Source: Armatimonadetes bacterium UBA5419
GTDB lineage: Bacteria > Armatimonadota > UBA10988
Direction of reading: 5' to 3'
DNA: 10,989 bases
Assembly: GCA_002409445.1 (NCBI GenBank)
Contig: DHNJ01000133.1
Coordinates: 709 to 11,697 of the forward strand
Positions 6,666 through 10,989 of this stretch are shown in pieces. Positions within the stretch are counted from its first letter, which is position 1. Every line of letters starts with the position of its first letter. The notes beneath the pieces are model-generated. The model did no database searches and was not told where the DNA came from. It worked only from the letters and a program-made list of their open reading frames with translations. The position numbers and the translations under genes are program-made.

Positions 6666-7931
6666 TCACTTCGCGTCGATCGGTCGCGGCAGACCGCCAG
6701 CCGCGAAGTCCCGCACCATCACGCCCTCCGGCCACCACCACTCGGTTGGCTGCGTGGCGAGTGGTCCGGACGAAGGTAGGTCGGCTAGTCGCGCCTCCAA
6801 TTCATCGGCGGTGAGCGAGGTGTATGTGCACTGCTCCTCCATCATGCATACACCGACCCAGTTGCCTGGGCCCCGTATAGTGATGCGCGCCCAATCCTGC
6901 GGCAGAGCTCGTTGCGTAGGCGTGTCAGTTTGACCCCACATCCATGTGCGCCTCTCAACGGTACGTGGCAGCCAGACTGACGAGCCCTCCCGGTCTCCCG
7001 ATGCCACGCCTTGTACATCGGGCATCTCCATGCGCATGTAGAGGACTTCGCCCGCCTCGCCGTGTTGGGTGTAGTACTCTACCTGGCGGACCAGGTACCC
7101 GTGCGCCGGATCGATCCATACCCTGGACCTACCCGTGGCCAAGGGGACATCCAACACAGCCATCAACTCACCGAACAGTGCAACGCTCTCTGCCGCGTTC
7201 ACACCGTCAGTGCCCCTCTGTATGACTTGGTCCCAGGTGGCTTGGCCGGCCCACGGTGCATATCCCGACGCGCGTGGATCGATCCACGCAATATCGGGCC
7301 ACAGATGCGCTGGCGACTCGTCGTCGGCTGCTACGTACGTGGTGGACTCTCGGTCTAGCGGCACTACACTGCCTTCGAATGCAATATGCGACTGCGTCGG
7401 CTCCCCTCGTCGACGCGCAACTAGCGACCGGGCCGCTCCGGCCCCAACCTGCCGACGAGCCCAGACCTGACCGGGTACTGCGTCGCCGACCGGGCTGTCG
7501 TCACTTCCGCCCACCGGTGGAAGGACGACGTAGTTGTCGTAGGTGTCTCCCCTAGAGTCCGTTCCACGGTAGTACAAACCGGTCGTAACGTCGGTTGCGA
7601 AGCTTGGGTGCTCGCGGCTCGATCTCTCGGTGGCCGCGCTAGCCTCTGCACTTTCCAGAAACGGCATCAGTTCAGCCAGTAGCCGCTCCTCCCGATGTAC
7701 CGCTATGTGGACGACCCCAGCCGCGCTCCTGGCCTCTTCCATGGCGGCGGCAAGGAAGCCCGGATCGGTCGGCAAAGTACCGGCAGCAGCACTGGCATCC
7801 AAGCCAATCTCGCTCTGAGTGCAGCCGCATACCACCGCTACCAGTAGTAGCAGTACGGCCCCTGCGCCGGAGCGACGGAGTGCGCCGGCCGCGCCAGTGC
7901 ATCCGGCTTTGTGGTTGTAACGGTGACCCAT
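6666..7931 (-). CDS. Putative lipoprotein, possible LolA-like fold, function unknown
   Basis: I do not recognise a named family. The 421-residue product has a basic N-terminus, a hydrophobic stretch AVLLLLVAVVCGC (25-37) and a likely lipidated Cys37 (VCGC), so it should sit in a membrane facing the periplasm. Residues 268-325 carry GRSRVWIDPAHGYLVRQVEYY followed by an M-rich strand and VWLPRTVERR. This pattern, 'WIDP..GY.vr..e....WLP', resembles LolA/LolB-like beta-barrel folds and is weak evidence. A second WIDP occurs at 216-219 and a C-terminal WWWPEG at 398-403. The start at 7931 has AAAGG nine bases upstream; 7940 is an alternative. It follows the Cys-rich protein gene by 29 bases and precedes the C39-like/DUF1573 gene by 53. 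Codons ending in A or T are much commoner than in ftsZ. Confidence 0.75.
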   Translation of the reverse strand: MGHRYNHKAGCTGAAGALRRSGAGAVLLLLVAVVCGCTQSEIGLDASAAAGTLPTDPGFLAAAMEEARSAAGVVHIAVHREERLLAELMPFLESAEASAATERSSREHPSFATDVTTGLYYRGTDSRGDTYDNYVVLPPVGGSDDSPVGDAVPGQVWARRQVGAGAARSLVARRRGEPTQSHIAFEGSVVPLDRESTTYVAADDESPAHLWPDIAWIDPRASGYAPWAGQATWDQVIQRGTDGVNAAESVALFGELMAVLDVPLATGRSRVWIDPAHGYLVRQVEYYTQHGEAGEVLYMRMEMPDVQGVASGDREGSSVWLPRTVERRTWMWGQTDTPTQRALPQDWARITIRGPGNWVGVCMMEEQCTYTSLTADELEARLADLPSSGPLATQPTEWWWPEGVMVRDFAAGGLPRPIDAK

Positions 7932-7960
7932 CTCTCCCATCCTTTTCGCTGTGCTTGCGG

Positions 7961-8368
7961 CTACCGCGGTGGGCATGGGCTAGGATTCGCTGTGCTTCCG
8001 CTGGCCCAGCACCGGTTCCCCTGCTTCGCCCGTGCCCACACGATCACAGAGCATCCCTTGAACATGTACCAGCGTTCCGATCCGCACGGCACTGTCTCTT
8101 TGCAGCAGACCTGTTGTGGGTCGGAACTAGGGCGACACGGGTGGATGAACACATCGTTGGCATATGTCCGTGTGGACCAGCCCACGCCGACGCCGCCTAA
8201 CGGACCGAGTTCCACACCGATTGCAGAGTCAACGCACGGCTCTGCACAGTCCCAATACTCGGCTGTCCGACAATACTGCTGTGTCGCAAAGTTCGTCGCC
8301 AAGGAAACCTCGGCCAAGCCCGACAGCACCACACAGACCACAACCATCCATCGTACGATGCGCAACAT
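7961..8368 (-). CDS. Small cysteine-rich exported protein, function unknown
   Basis: Unrecognised 135-residue protein. Residues 1-24 form a clear signal peptide (MLRIVRW, then VVVCVVLSGLA, cleavage near SLA). The mature part of about 110 residues has ten Cys, including one CC pair, spread over its length, plus a Gly-rich centre (GPLGGVGVGW) and a Pro-rich end (NPSPCPPR). This implies a compact disulphide-bonded exported protein. The ATG at 8368 has AGGAGGAG six bases upstream, a strong ribosome binding site. In-frame coding potential continues upstream to a GTG at 8500, discussed separately. It is the first gene of the close-set minus-strand run with the lipoprotein, C39-like/DUF1573 and cytochrome genes. 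There are no CxxC or CxxCH motifs, so haem or thioredoxin-like roles are unlikely. It could be a structural envelope or toxin-like protein; nothing visible decides. Confidence 0.75.
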   Translation of the reverse strand: MLRIVRWMVVVCVVLSGLAEVSLATNFATQQYCRTAEYWDCAEPCVDSAIGVELGPLGGVGVGWSTRTYANDVFIHPCRPSSDPQQVCCKETVPCGSERWYMFKGCSVIVWARAKQGNRCWASGSTANPSPCPPR

Positions 8369-8496
8369 GATCGACTCCTCCTGACGGCTCGTGACCGCCT
8401 CGTTCCCGAACAGGCGCCGGTCCAACACCAGCGTCGTCTTGCTTGTGTCCACGACCACTGGGATCGTTCGCATCACCAACAGCCGTGATTCCTTGC
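8369..8496 (-). other. Spacer with in-frame coding-like leader before the Cys-rich gene
   Basis: This 128-base gap between the TPR-like gene and the Cys-rich gene is open in the frame of the latter up to a GTG at 8500-8498. That GTG overlaps the upstream stop codon (GTGA). By hand count, 38 of the 44 codons end in G or C, against about 56% GC at first and 40% at second positions, the pattern expected of coding DNA. The GTG has no good ribosome binding site. I found no convincing -35/-10 promoter pair. It may be an N-terminal extension, a small coupled ORF or a gene remnant. Confidence 0.4.
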
Positions 8497-10032
8497 TCAC
8501 CTAGCCGGGCCTGGGGCCCGCACTGTCTCATCGAGTACATGGCCCGGCCACGCCGGGCAGGTGACCACCAGATGACCCTCACCTGGTGCTACGACATTTG
8601 CTGACGGCATCGCATGGAGCCGCACGATCGCCTGACCCACGCCACCGCCCTCGCTCGGCAGGGCTTCCAGCTCCACCCGCACGTCGGGCACGGTGCAAGA
8701 CACTTCCAGGGCCGCCGGTCGCCACAGCAGCAACCGCCACTCCGTGGTCCAATCGCCATCGGCGCCCTCGCGCCAGCGCGGCAGCGCCGTCGCGGGCCGG
8801 ATCGGGCCGCGCGACCAGAGGCGCAGATGCTCGCGGTAGTGCGCGGCGTCCTCGAACGCTAGACCGAGCCCCTCGCCCCGCAACTCGGCGGTCAGCTCGG
8901 GCGTCATCGCTTCGAGCTCCGCGAGGCAGCGCGTCAAGCCCTCGATCGAGGTGTCGAAATCATGGCCTTGGTACAGGTAACTACCCGCCAGCGCGAGCCG
9001 CACGATGTAGCGCGCCGCAGGCGTCACCGCCCCTCGCCAAGGCCGGTGCGCTTCGTCCGCCCACGCCACCGCTTGCTCCGTGGCGGTCGGACCCTCGGCA
9101 CGCTGGATCAGCGCCACGCGGGCCAACGCCTGTAGCCAGACATCCTCGGCCTGCTCGCCGGCCGCGAGCACTTGGGCCAGAAGCTCATCGGCCTGCGCGA
9201 CCAGCCCGCCAGACTGAGCCTCGCGCATGGCATACATCAGAAAATGCGCGCCATGATCCGTGCTGTACTCGTCCCCCCGTTCCCAGGTCGCCACCGCCTC
9301 GTCGGTCTCCCCCTGCTCGCTGTACCATAGCCCCAGCCGGTACAACGGCTCGCACCAGCCCGGCCGCTGGCCCCACTCCACCAGCAACTCCTCGTAGACC
9401 CCCACGCACTTCCGGTCCCCTCGCCGCCGCAGCCAGTCGGCGACCCGCAGCCGCGCCGCGAAGCCCGTTAGCAGCTCGCTGTAGTACGCCTGCCCACGCC
9501 GTGTGATCAACTCGTCCAGCAGCTCATCCAGGACCCGTACATTGCGCGCCGAGTCGCCCGGCACGATGTCCGGGTGGCGCGGCCGGTCCAGCGGGGCCTG
9601 GGCCACCATCTGGGCCAGCGCCTCATCGCTCGCCGCCGCCAGCAAGGCCGCGCGTGCCGCCGCGTCCGGCTCCGTTTGTAGGCGCAGCAGGACCAGTGCC
9701 GGGCTGCTCTCGCCCGCGATCCGGATCGGCGCGGGCAGCATCGGCCAGCCCAGCCGCCCGTCGGGCAGCGGCGCCGCCTCGGCGAAGAGCCGTGCCGCCA
9801 GGCCTGTCAGCGGCACCGGCGTCAGGCGCGCCGCCATCGTCGGGCTCAGCGCACCCCGCGCGACCAGCGGCTCCTCGAAACTCGGCGCGGGCTGCGCGCC
9901 CAGCGCCGTCGCGAGCAGGAGGAGTAGGGCCCAACAGAGCCGCGCACGCATTCCTCGTGTGGCGCGGATTGGAGTCCGCGCTCCGTGGGGGCACGAAACC
10001 ATGCCGGCGGGGGCGTCGGCGCTACCGATCAT
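8497..10032 (-). CDS. Exported helical-repeat (TPR-like) protein, function unknown
   Basis: A 511-residue protein if started at 10032. A long basic n-region leads into the signal sequence WALLLLLATALGA ending near residue 46, so the protein is exported. About residues 211-378 are helical repeats of TPR type (YEELLVEWGQRPGWCEPLYRL, then LGLWYSEQGETDEAVATWERG, and later LAGSYLYQGHDFDTSIEGLTRCL). The C-terminal 100 residues look beta-rich. The ATG at 10032 overlaps the stop of the upstream gene (ATGA) and has GGGGAGG seven bases before it. The ATG at 9951 would begin exactly at the signal peptide (MRARLCW) but has GAGG only one base away. Residues 28-35 are encoded by a dispersed repeat, so the N-terminus may have been altered by its insertion. 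A partner of the upstream TPR-like protein, with which it is probably translationally coupled. Confidence 0.75.
   Translation of the reverse strand: MIGSADAPAGMVSCPHGARTPIRATRGMRARLCWALLLLLATALGAQPAPSFEEPLVARGALSPTMAARLTPVPLTGLAARLFAEAAPLPDGRLGWPMLPAPIRIAGESSPALVLLRLQTEPDAAARAALLAAASDEALAQMVAQAPLDRPRHPDIVPGDSARNVRVLDELLDELITRRGQAYYSELLTGFAARLRVADWLRRRGDRKCVGVYEELLVEWGQRPGWCEPLYRLGLWYSEQGETDEAVATWERGDEYSTDHGAHFLMYAMREAQSGGLVAQADELLAQVLAAGEQAEDVWLQALARVALIQRAEGPTATEQAVAWADEAHRPWRGAVTPAARYIVRLALAGSYLYQGHDFDTSIEGLTRCLAELEAMTPELTAELRGEGLGLAFEDAAHYREHLRLWSRGPIRPATALPRWREGADGDWTTEWRLLLWRPAALEVSCTVPDVRVELEALPSEGGGVGQAIVRLHAMPSANVVAPGEGHLVVTCPAWPGHVLDETVRAPGPAR
9929..9949 (-). repeat. Third copy of the 21-base repeat, inside a coding start
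   Basis: Identical over 21 bases to the left arm of the inverted repeat at 3822-3842, read on the same strand. Read on the minus strand it codes for RARLCWA at the beginning of the signal-peptide segment of the 8497-10032 gene. The distance of 6 kb and the exact identity make chance very unlikely. Confidence 0.9.
9962..9981. repeat. 7-bp hairpin upstream of the signal-peptide segment
   Basis: GCGCGGA (9962-9968) pairs perfectly with TCCGCGC (9975-9981) around the loop TTGGAG. It lies 12 bases from the 21-base repeat copy and is probably part of the same dispersed element. If translation starts at 10032 it is read in frame (about ARTPIRA); if at 9951 it lies in the leader. Confidence 0.7.
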
Positions 10033-10989
10033 GGCCCGCCCTCCCCGGCCAACTCCGCGACCAGCGCGGGCAGCGGGTTCTCGCCCTCGCCGCTGCGCTG
10101 GTAGTCTAGCCACTGGTTGGCCCGCAGCACGTTCAGGTCGTGCGCCTTGAACAGCCGCGCCACCCAGGCCACCGCGTTCGCCTGCCACTCCAGATTGTCC
10201 CCCGCCCGGCGCAACTCGTCCCGACAGAACGCCAACGCCTCCGGCCACTGCTGGGCCCAGAGGTAGACCAAAAGCTGGGGTGTCCGCTGCTCGTCGGGCA
10301 GCGGGTCGCCCAGCGCCGCTTGCACCACCGCCGGGTCGCCCGCGGCGAGCCTTGGCGCAGCCCGTAGCGGGTTGGCCGCGCTGGCGTCCTCTTGGCTCTT
10401 AGCGAAGGCCAGCGCCGCGCCCGGGCCCTCCAGCCGCAACAGCGCCTCCCCGATCCGCTCGGTCTGCTCGCGCAGCGCCTGCTCGTTGAAATCGCCCAGC
10501 GCGTACCATTGCGCCAGCGCCGCCAGCTCCCGCGCGCCGTCGCCCGCGCCCCGCGCGACCAGCGTGAGCGTGCGCAGGAAGTCGAAGTTGGTCAGCACCC
10601 GCGGGTACCGCTCGATCACCTCGCCCGCCGCGCTCAACGCTTCCGCCCCCCGCTCCAACGCGCCCAGCGCCTCCAGCCGATCGGCGTGCAGGGCGGCCGT
10701 GAAGTACCACCACTCGGGCAGGCGCTCGCCCACCTCGGCCATCACCCCCTCGACCCGCCGCAACGCCTCCTGCGGGCGCCCGCCCGGGCCCAGCTCGTAG
10801 CGAGCGATGATATGGTGACCCCAAACCTGATAGAGGAGGTTCGCGGTCTGTGCCGCCGCGCGGCGGCCAAACGGCAGCTTACCCTCCGCGCCCCCCACCC
10901 GCCACAGCGTCTGGTCGATGAAGGTGATCGCCTCCACGCTGGTCACGTCCGGGGCCGTATGCCGCTGCAAAAACTGCTCGACAACCCCC
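10029..10989 (-). CDS. Helical-repeat (TPR-like) protein, C-terminal part (5' end outside window)
   Basis: The frame is open to the right edge of the window, with the residues VVEQFLQRHTAPDV preceding any plausible start, so the gene probably begins outside. The visible 319 residues are alpha-helical with amphipathic repeats: WYFTAALHADRLEALGALER, then GAEALSAAGEVIERYPRVL, and later LVYLWAQQWPEALAFCRDELRRAGDN. This is typical of TPR-like solenoids that serve as protein-binding scaffolds. No catalytic motif, Cys pattern or membrane segment is seen. Its stop overlaps the ATG of the next gene (ATGA), so the two are probably translationally coupled and their products may act together. Codon use is host-like, rich in G/C third positions. 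A specific function cannot be assigned. Confidence 0.75.
   Translation of the reverse strand, partial: GVVEQFLQRHTAPDVTSVEAITFIDQTLWRVGGAEGKLPFGRRAAAQTANLLYQVWGHHIIARYELGPGGRPQEALRRVEGVMAEVGERLPEWWYFTAALHADRLEALGALERGAEALSAAGEVIERYPRVLTNFDFLRTLTLVARGAGDGARELAALAQWYALGDFNEQALREQTERIGEALLRLEGPGAALAFAKSQEDASAANPLRAAPRLAAGDPAVVQAALGDPLPDEQRTPQLLVYLWAQQWPEALAFCRDELRRAGDNLEWQANAVAWVARLFKAHDLNVLRANQWLDYQRSGEGENPLPALVAELAGEGGP

Noticed and set aside
8373..8403. ECF-type promoter (GGAAC, 16 bases, GTC) before the Cys-rich gene on the minus strand
   Set aside because: Transcription would begin inside or after the AGGAGGAG ribosome binding site, leaving no usable leader.
8586..9506. 306-codon + strand frame antisense to the TPR-like gene
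   Set aside because: The Arg/Pro/Ala/Ser-rich product has no fold signal; the minus strand here has signal peptide, TPR pattern and a coupled start.

Overview
The window is a GC-rich bacterial chromosome segment without plasmid or phage genes. It carries the 3' part of ftsZ, exported and lipoprotein-like proteins, a tetraheme c-type cytochrome and GC-rich dispersed repeats. This suggests an uncultured, probably diderm bacterium. A DUF1573-type protein with a C39-like domain and short hairpin repeats are, from memory, frequent in Planctomycetota/Armatimonadota/Hydrogenedentota-like assemblies. The ordinary FtsZ argues against mainstream Planctomycetes. The phylum cannot be fixed from this sequence.

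Layout, + strand (1-3644): FtsZ (5'-truncated by the window), a GNAT acetyltransferase 19 bases downstream, a cytoplasmic SGNH/GDSL esterase, and a secreted two-domain 5'-nucleotidase-family metallophosphatase with its own likely promoter. At 3645-3865 lies a convergent junction packed with short repeats: three copies of a GC-rich hairpin unit, two copies of a 37-base unit, and a perfect 21-bp inverted repeat.

Layout, - strand (from 10989 down to 3866): two helical-repeat (TPR-like) proteins overlap by ATGA (10029-10989 and 8497-10032). A 128-base spacer follows, then a closely spaced four-gene run. In order of transcription it encodes a small Cys-rich exported protein (7961-8368), a lipoprotein with a possible LolA-like fold (6666-7931), an exported pseudo-peptidase C39 + DUF1573/ASH protein (5185-6612), and an exported protein with a degenerate 5'-nucleotidase-like domain plus four CxxCH haem sites (3866-5161). 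Gaps are 29, 53 and 23 bases and all four products are predicted to leave the cytoplasm, so they probably work together in the periplasm or at the envelope. I know of no described system with this set; it is the best candidate here for something undescribed.

Two further signals stand out. First, one 21-base repeat sequence occurs three times: twice as the arms of the junction hairpin, where it also encodes the last residues of the cytochrome gene, and once encoding the start of the signal-peptide region of the 8497-10032 gene. This looks like a dispersed palindromic element that has entered coding ends. Second, about 4.3 kb (roughly 4,325 to 8,645) has clearly lower third-position GC than the flanks, and both edges fall inside genes. 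That suggests replacement by recombination with a diverged relative, or a chimeric assembly.
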